This document shows positions 35,025 to 44,209 of a DNA stretch of 64,000 nt, in pieces; position 1 is the stretch's first letter; every line of letters begins with the position of its first letter. The translations under genes and the position numbers were made by a program. The stretch is taken from the NCBI RefSeq assembly GCF_009834565.1, contig NZ_CP019428.1, forward strand, positions 6,696,001-6,760,000. Reading direction: 5' to 3'. Source of the DNA: Pseudomonas sp. R76 (GTDB lineage: Bacteria; Pseudomonadota; Gammaproteobacteria; Pseudomonadales; Pseudomonadaceae). The notes under the pieces were generated by a model that saw only the letters and a program-made list of their open reading frames with translations, did no database searches and was not told the DNA's origin.

Positions 35025-36232
35025 ACCTGGCCGCTCTTCTGCTCTTGAACCCAGGCCATGTAGCTGTTCATCGGCGGGTTCTTCTCGAAGTATTTTTTCA
35101 GACCGTCGAACAGGCCATCCGCCACCGCCTGCTGATGACGCGCCGTCACCAGCCGTTGGGCGTCCTGGGTATTGGAGATAAACCCGGTCTCGACCAGGAT
35201 CGACGGCACGTCCGGTGACTTGAGCACCGCAAAACCCGCTTGCTCTACACGCTTCTGGTGCAGCGTGGTGATGCTTTGCAGGCTGCCCAGCACCGAGCTG
35301 CCCAGTTGCAGGCTGGAGGCGATGGTGGCGTTCATCGACATATCGAGAATCACCCCGGCCAGCATAGGGTCCTTGTCCTTGAGATTGAGCAAGGTGGTGG
35401 CGCCCAGCAGGTCGGCGCCGTTTTCGCGCTGCGCCATGAAACGCGCGGTGGCGGACGTCGCGCCGCCTTCCGACAGCGCGTACACCGAGGCGCCCGACGC
35501 CGTGAGCCTTGGCGCGGCATCGGCGTGCACTGAGATAAACATGTCGGCCTTGTGCTGACGGGCAATGTCCACGCGCTTGCGCAGCGGCACGAAGAAATCG
35601 TCGTTGCGCACCAGTTTCACGTCGAAGCCCTTCTCGCGCTTCAAACGTTTGGCCAACAGTTGGGCAATGGACAACACCACGTCTTTTTCGCGCTGGCCCT
35701 TGGAGCCAATCGCGCCCGGGTCTTTGCCGCCGTGGCCGGGGTCGACCACCACAATGATGTCGCGCTTGGGATGCGCCTTGTCCACCGGCACCACCAAGGG
35801 CGGCGGCTCAGCGGCGATTTGGCGCGGGGCGCGGGTGGCGCTGCTCAGGTCGAGCACCAAGCGATGGCCCTGGCCATCCTGCGGCGGCAACAAGAAGCTG
35901 TTCAGCTGCATCGGCGCAGTCAGGTCCAGCACGATACGCGTATCACTTTTACCGAAATGCCCGGAGCGAATCGAAGTAATCCCGCTGTTCTTCAACGCCA
36001 ATTGGGAAAAGTCACCCGTGAGCCCGGCGCCGCTCAAGTCGATGATCAAGCGATCCGGCGAGGTCAGGGAAAAGGTCTTGTACTGCACCGGGCCGCTGAG
36101 ATCGAACACCAGCCGCAGTTTGTCATCGGAGCGCCACAGGCGCGCATTGCGAATTTGTGTGGCGAACGCCCCCAATGGAAAGGTGAACAGAGGGCTGACC
36201 AGCAGCAGGTTGAGTAGCTGACGTCTGTGCAT
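35021..36232 (-). CDS. N-acetylmuramoyl-L-alanine amidase (AmiA/AmiC type), Zur-linked
   Basis: 403 residues from ATG 36232. The N-terminus HRRQLLNLLLVSPLFTFPLG is a Tat-like signal (RRxLL), as in AmiA and AmiC. An AMIN domain follows (about 30-150), then a catalytic Amidase_3 domain with the zinc ligands in VDPGHGGKDPGA, REKDVVLSIA and ISVHADAA and the catalytic Glu in ILVETGFISN. It cleaves the stem peptide from septal murein. A Zur-regulated paralogue is puzzling, since the enzyme itself needs zinc; periplasmic backup for zinc-poor main amidases is a reasonable reading. Corresponds to PA5538. Confidence 0.9.
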   Translation of the reverse strand: MHRRQLLNLLLVSPLFTFPLGAFATQIRNARLWRSDDKLRLVFDLSGPVQYKTFSLTSPDRLIIDLSGAGLTGDFSQLALKNSGITSIRSGHFGKSDTRIVLDLTAPMQLNSFLLPPQDGQGHRLVLDLSSATRAPRQIAAEPPPLVVPVDKAHPKRDIIVVVDPGHGGKDPGAIGSKGQREKDVVLSIAQLLAKRLKREKGFDVKLVRNDDFFVPLRKRVDIARQHKADMFISVHADAAPRLTASGASVYALSEGGATSATARFMAQRENGADLLGATTLLNLKDKDPMLAGVILDMSMNATIASSLQLGSSVLGSLQSITTLHQKRVEQAGFAVLKSPDVPSILVETGFISNTQDAQRLVTARHQQAVADGLFDGLKKYFEKNPPMNSYMAWVQEQKSGQV

Positions 36233-36315
36233 GACATATACCGCAAATAGAGGAGCGTCCCTGCTCGACATGACTGAAGAAAGGCTGGAGCAGAAAAATC
36301 ATCGTCGACTCAATA

Positions 36316-36328
36316 GTTATAATATAAC
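36316..36328. promoter_or_regulatory. Zur box, amidase / folE2 operon
   Basis: GTTATA-A-TATAAC is a second perfect Zur-type dyad, 33 bp before the folE2 start and 84 bp from the divergent amidase start. It should control the whole rightward folE2-to-pyrC operon. Confidence 0.88.
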
Positions 36329-36360
36329 ATGTCTTTTTATTTCCAACGATGGACCTGCTC

Positions 36361-37257
36361 ATGAATGCGCTGACTCTGCCGGATATCGCCGCGCAGGCTT
36401 CACGCCAAGCCTTGCCCCTCGACTGGGTAGGCATGTGCGGTATCGCCTTGCCGATCCTCATCGACGGCCAACGCCTGACCGCCACCGCCGATGCGGGCGT
36501 CAGCCTGGACGACGGCGAGGCGCGTGGCATTCATATGTCACGCCTGTACCTGGCCCTGGAAATGCTCGACCAACAGCCGCTGACGCCTGCGCTTCTGCGT
36601 ACTCTACTTGAGCGCTTTCTTGAGAGTCATGAAGGTTTATCTAAGAACGCCTACTTGCGAATCCACACTGATTTGCTGTTAAAACGCCCGGCGTTGGTCA
36701 GCCCATTGGCCGGTTGGAAAGGCTACCCGGTGTGCATCGAAGCGCGTCTGGAAAACCAGATGTTCCACGTGGAACTAAAAATTGACGTTACCTATTCCTC
36801 AACCTGCCCCTGCTCCGCTGCGCTCGCCAGGCAATTGATTCAGCAGCAATTTCTCGAAGATTTCACTAACACGCCGCTGCAGCATGAAGACGTGCTGACC
36901 TGGCTCGGCAGCGCCAACGGCATCGTCGCCACGCCCCACAGCCAACGCAGCAGTGCTCAGCTCTGCATCCAGCTGGACGCCAACCAGTCCACTTTGCCGA
37001 TCACCAACCTGATCGACGACGTCGAAGCCGCCCTCGGCACTGCCGTGCAAACCGCTGTGAAACGTGCGGACGAACAAGCCTTCGCCCTGGCCAACGGGCA
37101 GAACCTGATGTTCTGCGAAGACGCCGCCCGCCGCCTCAACCTCGCCTTGAAACGCTCGGATGCCGTCAAAGCCTTCCACCTGAAAGTGATCCACGCCGAA
37201 AGCCTGCACGCGCACGATGCCGTGGCTGAAAGCCGCTGGACGAGAGACTCTGAATGA
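36361..37257 (+). CDS. folE2: GTP cyclohydrolase FolE2 (type IB)
   Basis: 298 residues from the second ATG (36361); ATG 36349 is in frame four codons earlier and cannot be excluded. T-fold enzyme with blocks ALPLDWVGMCGIALPI, RGIHMSRLYLAL and VTYSSTCPCSAALARQL, whose Cys is the metal-contacting residue. It starts folate synthesis from GTP but, unlike FolE, can work with metals other than zinc, so it is a classic Zur-regulated substitute. First gene of the rightward operon; overlaps the ABC ATPase gene by ATGA. Confidence 0.95.
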   Translation: MNALTLPDIAAQASRQALPLDWVGMCGIALPILIDGQRLTATADAGVSLDDGEARGIHMSRLYLALEMLDQQPLTPALLRTLLERFLESHEGLSKNAYLRIHTDLLLKRPALVSPLAGWKGYPVCIEARLENQMFHVELKIDVTYSSTCPCSAALARQLIQQQFLEDFTNTPLQHEDVLTWLGSANGIVATPHSQRSSAQLCIQLDANQSTLPITNLIDDVEAALGTAVQTAVKRADEQAFALANGQNLMFCEDAARRLNLALKRSDAVKAFHLKVIHAESLHAHDAVAESRWTRDSE

Positions 37258-37922
37258 TCAGCTGTAACGCTCTGCGTTGGGGTGCACCGGGGCAACCGCT
37301 CACCCCGGCGCTGGATTTGACCCTGGAAAAAGGCAGCCTCACCGGCATCATCGGCGCCAACGGCACCGGCAAAAGCAGCCTGCTCAAAGTGATCGCCGGC
37401 TTGCAAAAGCCGCTGGCGGGCAAGGTCAGTGTGGATGTTCCACGCCGTGGCGGCCTGTCGTTCCTGCCCCAGCAACAACACCTCGACAGACAGTTTCCGA
37501 TCAGCCTGCAAGCGTTGGTCGCCGCCGGTTTCTGGGGCACCCAGCTCACCCCGCCACAACGCAGCGAACGCCTGCAAGCCGTGCTGGAAGATTGGTGCCT
37601 CAGCGGCCTCGAACATCGCCCGCTGATGGCCTTGTCCGGCGGCGAACTGCAGCGCGCCCTGCTCGCGCGCATGAGCCTGGCCGAAGCGCCGGTGTTATTG
37701 CTCGACGAGCCCCACGCCGCCCTCGACGAAGAAGGCCAGGCGCTGTGCTGGAAACACATCCACGCCTGGCACGATCAAGGCCGCACGCTGATCGTCGTCT
37801 GCCATGACCTGGCGTCCGTGCGCCACCACACCCAGAACGTGGTGCAGATAAAAAGCACCGGCTGCGTGTTCGGGCCCAGCAAAGAACTGATCCGTCCCCA
37901 AGCCCACATGCAGGTGGCCTGA
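37254..37922 (+). CDS. Metal ABC transporter ATPase (ZnuC/MntB-like)
   Basis: 222 residues. Walker A GANGTGKSSLLKVIAGL, Q-loop FLPQQQHLDRQFP (typical of the ZnuC/ManX family), signature LSGGELQRALLARM and Walker B VLLLDEPHAALDE with the H-loop VVCHD. It powers the permease and binding protein encoded next. Overlapping stops and starts (ATGA with folE2, one base with the permease) indicate a tightly coupled operon. Zur control makes zinc the likely substrate. Confidence 0.9.
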   Translation: MISCNALRWGAPGQPLTPALDLTLEKGSLTGIIGANGTGKSSLLKVIAGLQKPLAGKVSVDVPRRGGLSFLPQQQHLDRQFPISLQALVAAGFWGTQLTPPQRSERLQAVLEDWCLSGLEHRPLMALSGGELQRALLARMSLAEAPVLLLDEPHAALDEEGQALCWKHIHAWHDQGRTLIVVCHDLASVRHHTQNVVQIKSTGCVFGPSKELIRPQAHMQVA

Positions 37923-38788
37923 TGCACTTCGCCGCGCACTTGTGGATGCCCTTCCTCGACTTCGTTTTCATGCGCCGCGCACTCATCGGCGGGCTGGTGC
38001 TCGCCTGCAGCACCGCGCCGCTGGGTGTGTTCCTGATCCTGCGGCGCATGAGCCTGATCGGTGACGCCGTGGCCCACGGCATCCTGCCCGGTGCTGCATT
38101 GGGCTTCTGGTTTGCCGGGCTCAGCCTGCCCGCGCTGACCATCGGCGGCCTCGGCGCCGGCCTGAGCATGGCCGGTTTATCCGCATGGATCACCCGCCGC
38201 ACCGGCCTGCGCGAAGACGCCAGCCTCGCCGCCATCTACCCCATTTCCCTTGCCGCCGGCGTGCTGATCCTCGGCATCGCCGGCAAGCGCCTGGACCTTT
38301 TGCACTTGCTGTTCGGCTCAGCGCTGGCCGTGGACGAAACCACCCTCACCGGCATGCTCTGGGTCTCCGGCTTCAGCTTGATCGCCATGGCGCTGATCTA
38401 CAAACCGCTGTTGCTGGACACCCTCGACCCGCTGTTCCTGCAAACCGTCAGCCGCCTCGGCCCGCTCGCTCATGGGTTATTCCTGACGCTGGTGGTGCTG
38501 AACCTGGTGATCGGCTTCCAGGCCATCGGCGCGTTGATGGTGGTGGGTTTGATGATGTTGCCGGCGATTGCTTCACGGTTCTGGAGCCGGCGCCTGCCGG
38601 TGTTGATTGCGGTGTCGGCGGTGCTGGGATGCCTGTCGGTGTGGTTCGGTTTATTGCTGTCGTTCTACTACTCACTGCCCAGCGGCCCGGCCATCGTGCT
38701 GGTGGCTGGCGGCGGGTATTTGCTTTCCGTGGTCTTCGGTCCGGTGCACGGCTTGCTGCGCCGCCCGCCCTCTCTTACATCCCAATGA
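37922..38788 (+). CDS. Metal ABC transporter permease (ZnuB-like)
   Basis: 288 residues with about eight membrane helices, ABC-3 family. Typical segments are FMRRALIGGLVLACSTAPLG, VFLILRRMSLIGDAVAHGIL (the conserved DAVAH loop that contacts the ATPase) and ALMVVGLMMLPAIASRFW. It forms the inner-membrane channel of the importer. It starts on the last base of the ATPase gene and its own stop overlaps an ATG (38785) just before the binding-protein gene. Confidence 0.9.
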   Translation: MHFAAHLWMPFLDFVFMRRALIGGLVLACSTAPLGVFLILRRMSLIGDAVAHGILPGAALGFWFAGLSLPALTIGGLGAGLSMAGLSAWITRRTGLREDASLAAIYPISLAAGVLILGIAGKRLDLLHLLFGSALAVDETTLTGMLWVSGFSLIAMALIYKPLLLDTLDPLFLQTVSRLGPLAHGLFLTLVVLNLVIGFQAIGALMVVGLMMLPAIASRFWSRRLPVLIAVSAVLGCLSVWFGLLLSFYYSLPSGPAIVLVAGGGYLLSVVFGPVHGLLRRPPSLTSQ

Positions 38789-38799
38789 GGTGTTTCCCG

Positions 38800-39678
38800 A
38801 TGCGCGCTCTACTCGTGCTGTTCAGCCTGCTGCTGCCGTTGTCGATGGCTCAGGCCGCCGACAAACTCCAGGTGGTAACCAGCTTCAGTATTCTCGATGA
38901 CATCACCCACCAAATAGGTGGCGATCACATCCAGATCAGCAATATGGTCGGCCCGGACGCCGACGCCCACACCTACGAACCCACGCCGGACGACGCCAAG
39001 GCGCTGCTCAAGGCCCGGGTCATCATCAAGAACGGCCTGGGCTTCGAGCCCTGGTTGGACCGCCTGGTGACCAGCACCGAAACCAAGGCCACGGTGGTGA
39101 CCGCCAGCAAAGGCGTGATCTCCCACACCATGGAAGAAGACGGCGAAACCATTCCCGACCCGCACGCCTGGCATAACCTGGCCAACGCCGAAATCTACGT
39201 CAACAACATCACCAAGGCGCTGATTGCCGCAGACCCGGCCAACAAAGCCGACTACCAGCGCAACAGCCAAACCTACCTGAAAGAAATCTACCGCCTGCTG
39301 GCCGAAGCCAAGGCCAAGTTCGGCGCGCTGCCACCGGGTAACCGTCGCATCGTCACGTCCCATGACGCCTTCGGTTACCTCGGCCAGGCCTATGGCATCC
39401 AGTTTCTGGCGCCCCAAGGCCTGTCGACTGAGCGCGAACCGTCTGCCGCCGAAGTCGCCGCGCTGATCACCCAGATCCGCAAAGACAAGGTCAAAGCCGT
39501 GTTCATGGAAAACATCAAGGATTCGCGCCTGCTCAAGCAGATTGCTGACGAAAGCGGCGCGCAAATCGGCGGCACCTTGTACTCCGACGCCCTCGCCGCC
39601 GAAGGCCCGGCCAGCACCTTCACCGGGCTGTTCGAATACAACCTCAACACCCTGTGCGCCGCCCTGAGCAAGCCATGA
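38800..39678 (+). CDS. Metal ABC transporter binding protein (ZnuA/TroA-like)
   Basis: 292 residues from ATG 38800 with GAGG ten bases upstream; an ATG at 38785 overlapping the permease stop is an alternative. Sec signal peptide MRALLVLFSLLLPLSMAQA. The cluster A-1 binding-protein fold is clear, with presumed metal ligands in DADAHTYEPTP, DPHAWHNL, TSHDAFGYLGQAYGI and a carboxylate in TLYSDALA. There is no long His-rich loop like that of classical ZnuA, so it is a different zinc (or manganese) receptor. Context favours zinc. Confidence 0.9.
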   Translation: MRALLVLFSLLLPLSMAQAADKLQVVTSFSILDDITHQIGGDHIQISNMVGPDADAHTYEPTPDDAKALLKARVIIKNGLGFEPWLDRLVTSTETKATVVTASKGVISHTMEEDGETIPDPHAWHNLANAEIYVNNITKALIAADPANKADYQRNSQTYLKEIYRLLAEAKAKFGALPPGNRRIVTSHDAFGYLGQAYGIQFLAPQGLSTEREPSAAEVAALITQIRKDKVKAVFMENIKDSRLLKQIADESGAQIGGTLYSDALAAEGPASTFTGLFEYNLNTLCAALSKP

Positions 39679-40088
39679 CCCTGAGCATGCTCGACCTGGA
39701 AGGGGCTGCCCTCGGCAGCCGCTTTCCACTCGAACCCGTGCTCGACGCCCTGCCGTGGAACCGCGACGGCCTGATTGCCGCCATCGCCCAGCAACACGGC
39801 AGCGGCGAGGTGTTGATGCTGGCCTGGATGAACCGCCAGGCCCTCAATGAAACCCTGGCCACCGGCCAAGTCTGCTACTGGTCGCGCTCGCGCCAACAGC
39901 TGTGGCGCAAAGGTGAAAGCTCCGGCCACTGGCAGCAGTTGGTCGAAGCGCGGCTCGATTGCGACGGCGACGCAGTGCTGCTGATCGTCGACCAGCAAGG
40001 CCCGGCCTGCCACACCGGTCGGCCCACCTGTTTCTACAACGCCATCGATGGCGCCTACGTTCATGTCATTACGGAGCCCGCTGCATGA
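39675..40088 (+). CDS. hisI: Phosphoribosyl-AMP cyclohydrolase paralogue
   Basis: 137 residues from ATG 39675, overlapping the binding-protein stop by ATGA. HisI signatures: VLMLAWMNRQALNETLATGQ, VCYWSRSRQQLWRKGESSGH and DCDGDAVLLIVDQQGPACHT followed by GRPTCF, with the metal-binding Asp and Cys residues kept. The normal hisI lies with the histidine genes elsewhere; a Zur-controlled extra copy presumably keeps histidine synthesis going, since HisI is a zinc enzyme. What makes this copy better in low zinc cannot be read from the sequence. Confidence 0.9.
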   Translation: MTLSMLDLEGAALGSRFPLEPVLDALPWNRDGLIAAIAQQHGSGEVLMLAWMNRQALNETLATGQVCYWSRSRQQLWRKGESSGHWQQLVEARLDCDGDAVLLIVDQQGPACHTGRPTCFYNAIDGAYVHVITEPAA

Positions 40089-40645
40089 TCCGCAAAAACC
40101 CTTCCGGCGATCTGCCGGTGATTGCCGAATCGGCCTACGTCGATAAAACCGCAATCATCTGCGGCAAGGTCATCATCGGCGAGAACGTATTCGTCGGCCC
40201 CTACGCCGTGATCCGCGCCGACGAAGTCGACGCCACCGGCGACATGGACCCGATCACCATCGGCGCCAACTCGAACATTCAGGACGGCGTGGTCATCCAC
40301 TCCAAGTCCGGCGCGGCGGTGAACATCGGCGAGTTCACCTCCATCGCCCACCGTTCCATCGTCCACGGCCCCTGCACCGTCGGCGACCGTGTGTTCATCG
40401 GCTTCAACAGCGTGCTGTTCAACTGCGCCGTCGGCGATGGCTGCGTGGTGCGCCACAACTCGGTGGTGGATGGCCGCGACCTGCCCGCCGCGTTCTATGT
40501 GCCCTCCACCACCCGCATCGGGCCGAACACTGACCTGTCGCAATTCCCGCCGGTGAGTGTCAGCGCCTCGGAGTTCTCCGAAGACGTGGCGCGCACCAAC
40601 GTCGATTTGGTGCGTGGCTACAAAGCCTTGCAAAACGAGTTCTGA
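40085..40645 (+). CDS. Gamma-carbonic-anhydrase-like hexapeptide protein
   Basis: 186 residues from ATG 40085 (ATGA overlap with hisI). Left-handed beta-helix repeats (AIICGKVIIGENVFVGPYAV, NIQDGVVIHS, IGEFTSIAHRSIVHGPCTVG). The three His that bind metal in gamma carbonic anhydrases appear as the His of VVIHS and the two of AHRSIVH. Gamma enzymes can use iron or cobalt, so this would be a substitute for zinc beta-carbonic anhydrases. Corresponds to PA5540 in gene order. Confidence 0.88.
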   Translation: MIRKNPSGDLPVIAESAYVDKTAIICGKVIIGENVFVGPYAVIRADEVDATGDMDPITIGANSNIQDGVVIHSKSGAAVNIGEFTSIAHRSIVHGPCTVGDRVFIGFNSVLFNCAVGDGCVVRHNSVVDGRDLPAAFYVPSTTRIGPNTDLSQFPPVSVSASEFSEDVARTNVDLVRGYKALQNEF

Positions 40646-40648
40646 ACC

Positions 40649-41986
40649 ATGAGCCGCCTGCTGATTCGCAATGCCCGCCTGGTCAATGAAGGCCAGGAGT
40701 TTGACGCCGATGTACTGGTCGCCAATGGCCGTATCGAGAAGATCGCCGCCAGCCTCGAAGGCTACAACGAACCGGTGGAAATTGACGCACAAGGTCAGTG
40801 GCTGCTGCCGGGCATGATCGATGACCAGGTGCATTTCCGCGAACCCGGCGCGCCCGACAAAGGCAGCTTCTACAGCGAATCCCGTGCGGCAGTGGCCGGT
40901 GGCATCACCAGCTTCATGGACATGCCCAACACCCATCCCGCCACCTTGAACCTGGAAGCCCTGGCTGATAAAAAGCGCCGCGCCGCGTTGCACTCGGTGG
41001 CCAACTACGGCTTTCACTTTGGCGTGAGCAACGACAACCTCGACACCGTCGCCGCCCTCGACCCGCGCGAAGTGGCCGGGGTGAAAGTGTTCATGGGCGC
41101 CTCCACCGGCAACATGCTAGTGGATGACCCACGGATTCTGGAGCGACTGTTTGCCGAAGTGCCGACCATTCTGCTCGCTCACTGCGAACACACACCGAGC
41201 ATCCTGGCCAACGAACAGCGTCTGCGTGAGCGCTTTGGCGACAATATCCCTGCCGTTGCCCATCCGCTGATTCGCGATGCCGAAGCCTGCTATCGCTCGT
41301 CGTCGTTTGCAGTGGAGCTGGCCAAGCGTCACGGCACGCGCCTGCATGTGCTGCACCTGACCAGCGCCCGCGAGCTGGCCTTATTCGAAGACAAACCCCT
41401 GGCCGAAAAACGCATCACCGCCGAGGTCTGCCTGCACCACTTGCTGTTCGATGACCGCGACTATCACCGCCTCGGCCACCAGATCAAATGCAACCCGGCG
41501 ATCAAGACCCGCGCCGACCGCGACGCGCTGCGCCTGGCCTTGCTGAGTGAGCGTCTGGATGTGATTGGCACTGATCATGCGCCGCATACCTGGGCGCAAA
41601 AACAGTTGGGGTACCGCGAAGCGCCCTCCGGCCTGCCGCTGGTGCAGCACGCGTTGCCGGCGTTGTTGGAGTTGGTGATCGACGGGCATCTGCCGCTGAC
41701 CACGCTGGTGGCTAAAACCAGCCACCGTGTTGCTGACCTGTTCGCCATCCCGGACCGCGGCTACCTACGCGAAGGCTATTGGGCAGACCTGGTGCTGATC
41801 AAGCCCGAGCCCGAAGGCAAGCCCGTCAACAGCCAGCCGATTCTCGCGCGCTGCGGCTGGACGCCTTTCGCCGAGCGCAGCTTTCGCCACAGCGTCAGCA
41901 CCACGCTGGTGTCCGGCCACCTGGCGTGGCACAACGGCCAGGTGGTCGACAGCTGCCAGGGGTTGCCTCTGCACTTTTTGCGTTAA
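40649..41986 (+). CDS. pyrC: Dihydroorotase, Zur-linked variant with altered HxH motif
   Basis: 445 residues, DHOase type I length. Motifs: LLPGMIDDQVHFREPG, the carboxylated Lys of GVKVFMGAST (K146), AHCEH (H178), LHLTSA and DHAPH (D309). The striking change is in the metal motif: families have D-x-H-x-H but here the first His is Gln (Q60, H62). The same Gln occurs, as I recall, in P. aeruginosa PA5541, the zinc-starvation dihydroorotase of pyrimidine synthesis. Fewer zinc ligands fit a low-zinc role. Three bases after the carbonic-anhydrase-like gene; end of the operon, four bases overlap with the convergent DUF3617 gene. Confidence 0.92.
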   Translation: MSRLLIRNARLVNEGQEFDADVLVANGRIEKIAASLEGYNEPVEIDAQGQWLLPGMIDDQVHFREPGAPDKGSFYSESRAAVAGGITSFMDMPNTHPATLNLEALADKKRRAALHSVANYGFHFGVSNDNLDTVAALDPREVAGVKVFMGASTGNMLVDDPRILERLFAEVPTILLAHCEHTPSILANEQRLRERFGDNIPAVAHPLIRDAEACYRSSSFAVELAKRHGTRLHVLHLTSARELALFEDKPLAEKRITAEVCLHHLLFDDRDYHRLGHQIKCNPAIKTRADRDALRLALLSERLDVIGTDHAPHTWAQKQLGYREAPSGLPLVQHALPALLELVIDGHLPLTTLVAKTSHRVADLFAIPDRGYLREGYWADLVLIKPEPEGKPVNSQPILARCGWTPFAERSFRHSVSTTLVSGHLAWHNGQVVDSCQGLPLHFLR

Positions 41987-42504
41987 GCGCGGGGTTTGAC
42001 CGTACCGCAATCGTTGCCTAGCCACTGGGCGTGCGTGTCGAGGCTGCCCTTTTGCTGGATGCCGGTGGCATTAAAGGTGCCGTTCACGGTGGTGGTGAAT
42101 TCCTGCTGGCTCTGGAACGTGGCAACGCCGGTGCCTTGGGCTTTCGGGCAGCTGAAACGGAATTTCCACTGGTTGCCGGTCTTGTCGGTCACTTCCTGTT
42201 TGCAGCCCGACTGCGGGTCAGTCAGGGGAATGGAATCCGACGCGACTTGGGCGGGCGTCAGGCAAACCTGCACGCCTTTGCCGGCCATGGTGATGCCTTG
42301 TTTTTCCAGCATGGCGCGCTGTTCAGGTGTCATCTGTTGCTTGAGCTGACCGAGGATCAGCGACAGGTCCGGCAAGTCCTGGTTATCGACTTTCATATTG
42401 CTGGTGGTCAATTCCCACAAGCCCGGCGCCAGCATCTGCGCCTGAGCCGCCACGGGCAGCGACAATCCAACAACCATGGCCAAACTGAGCAGACGAGCAT
42501 TCAT
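41983..42504 (-). CDS. DUF3617 periplasmic protein
   Basis: 173 residues with a Sec signal (MNARLLSLAMVVGLSLPVAA..). The mature part follows the DUF3617 pattern (LAPGLWELTTSNMKVDNQDL, four Cys including VCLTPAQ, SGCKQEV and FSCPKAQG), a small secreted protein of unknown function common in proteobacteria. It converges with pyrC, overlapping it by four bases, so it is not part of the Zur operon. Promoter presumably in the 130-bp gap shared with the divergent cls gene. Confidence 0.85.
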   Translation of the reverse strand: MNARLLSLAMVVGLSLPVAAQAQMLAPGLWELTTSNMKVDNQDLPDLSLILGQLKQQMTPEQRAMLEKQGITMAGKGVQVCLTPAQVASDSIPLTDPQSGCKQEVTDKTGNQWKFRFSCPKAQGTGVATFQSQQEFTTTVNGTFNATGIQQKGSLDTHAQWLGNDCGTVKPRA

Positions 42505-42634
42505 CGGGTAACTCCTGGGTAATTGTGGGCGTTAGACGCCGCAAAGGTGTCAGTGTTGCACGGCAAATAAAATAGCGACATTCACTGCGGTTCATGGTCT
42601 GTTAGGCACTTGATTGCCTGGAGTTAAGTCATTC

Positions 42635-44074
42635 ATGGATTTTTTTGGCCCGCACCTGCTCGCCTACTTCATTGCCACGCTGCACTTTCTCGGGACTCTG
42701 GCCGCGATCCACGCGGTGCTGACGGTCAGGACTGCCCAAGGCTCGATTGCCTGGGCGTTGTCGCTGATGTTCATGCCGTACCTGACGCTGATTCCCTACC
42801 TGATTTTCGGCCGCAGTACCTTCGACGCGTACATCCAGGCGCGGCGCCAGGCCAATCAGGAAATGCACACCGCCATCACCGAGCTGAACTGGCGCCCCTG
42901 GGTCGAAGAGGCCCTGGCCGCGCGCAACTCCAGCGCCTATGCCTCGCTGCGCGCCATGCCCAAACTGGGGCGCATGCCGTGCCTGGCCAACAATCAAGTG
43001 CGCTTGTTGATCAATGGCGACGCCACCTTCAGCGCGATCTTCGAGGCGATTCGCAACGCCAAAACGGCGGTGCTGTTCCAGTTTTTCATCATTCATGACG
43101 ACGAGCTCGGGAGGCAGTTGCACGCCTTGCTGAAGGAAAAAGCTGCCGAAGGCGTAGACATTCACGTGCTCTACGACCGCATCGGCAGCCACGCCCTGCC
43201 CCATCGCTACGTGCAATCGCTGCGTGACGCCGGGGTCAAAGTCAAAGCGTTCGCCACCCGCAGCGGCTGGCTCAATCGGTTCCAGGTCAACTTCCGCAAC
43301 CACCGCAAAATCGTGGTGGTGGACGGCATAACCGGGTTTGTCGGCGGGCATAACGTCGGCGATGAATACCTGGGCAAAAAACCACCGCTGGCGCCGTGGC
43401 GCGATACCCACGTGCAAGTCACCGGCCCGGTGGTGGCGTGCCTGCAGGAATCGTTTGCCGAAGATTGGTTCTGGGCTGCGCGCGAGCTGCCGCCGCTGAT
43501 CCTGCCGGACGCTTACCCCGAAGACGGCGTGCTCTGCCAATTGCTCGCCAGCGGCCCGGCCGACCCGTACGAAACCTGCTCGCTGTTTTTCGTCGAGGCC
43601 ATCCACGCGGCGACCGAGCGCGTGTGGATCACCAGCCCATATTTCGTGCCCGATGAGGCGGTGTTCTCCGCCCTGCGCCTGGCGGTTCTGCGTGGCGTAG
43701 ATGTACGCCTGCTGCTGCCGTCACGGCCCGACCACCGCATTGTGTATGCCGCCTCCAGCCTCTACGCCATCGAAGCGGTGCGCGCCGGGGTGCGGGTGTT
43801 CCGCTATAAACCAGGCTTCCTGCATCAGAAAGTGGTGCTGGTCGACAGCGAAATCAGCGCCATCGGCAGTGCGAACATGGACAACCGTTCGTTCCGGCTG
43901 AATTTTGAAGTGATGTTGCTGACGGTGGATGAAGCGTTCGCCAGCGAAGTGGAGCAGATGCTGCTGGACGACTTTGCGTTGGCCCATGAAGTCAGCCAGG
44001 AAGAAAGCCGCGAGACGCGTCGCCTGCAACAGTTGGGCATGCGGGTTGCGCGGCTTATTTCACCCATCCTCTAA
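42635..44074 (+). CDS. cls: Cardiolipin synthase (ClsA type)
   Basis: 479 residues from ATG 42635 with GGAG upstream; the frame extends only to a TTG. Two N-terminal membrane helices (about 5-30 and 38-60), then two phospholipase-D HKD motifs: [20 protein letters not shown] and [20 protein letters not shown]. It makes cardiolipin from two phosphatidylglycerols in the inner membrane. Basic C-terminus. A REPIN follows 18 bp after the stop. Confidence 0.95.
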   Translation: MDFFGPHLLAYFIATLHFLGTLAAIHAVLTVRTAQGSIAWALSLMFMPYLTLIPYLIFGRSTFDAYIQARRQANQEMHTAITELNWRPWVEEALAARNSSAYASLRAMPKLGRMPCLANNQVRLLINGDATFSAIFEAIRNAKTAVLFQFFIIHDDELGRQLHALLKEKAAEGVDIHVLYDRIGSHALPHRYVQSLRDAGVKVKAFATRSGWLNRFQVNFRNHRKIVVVDGITGFVGGHNVGDEYLGKKPPLAPWRDTHVQVTGPVVACLQESFAEDWFWAARELPPLILPDAYPEDGVLCQLLASGPADPYETCSLFFVEAIHAATERVWITSPYFVPDEAVFSALRLAVLRGVDVRLLLPSRPDHRIVYAASSLYAIEAVRAGVRVFRYKPGFLHQKVVLVDSEISAIGSANMDNRSFRLNFEVMLLTVDEAFASEVEQMLLDDFALAHEVSQEESRETRRLQQLGMRVARLISPIL

Positions 44075-44091
44075 CAAACAACACAGAAGCA

Positions 44092-44182
44092 AATGTGGGA
44101 GCTGGCTTGCCTGCGATAGCGGTGCGTCAGTGACCCATAAGGTCCTGATACACCGCCATCGCAGGCAAGCCAGCTCCCACAG
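44092..44182. repeat. REPIN
   Basis: AATGTGGGAGCTGGCTTGCC with its inverted copy, between cls and the convergent cfa gene. The outer 26 bases are the same as in the copies at 59404 and 60098, while the centre differs. Confidence 0.9.
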
Positions 44183-44209
44183 TTTTTGATCCCCAGTGTG
44201 TTTTGAAGA

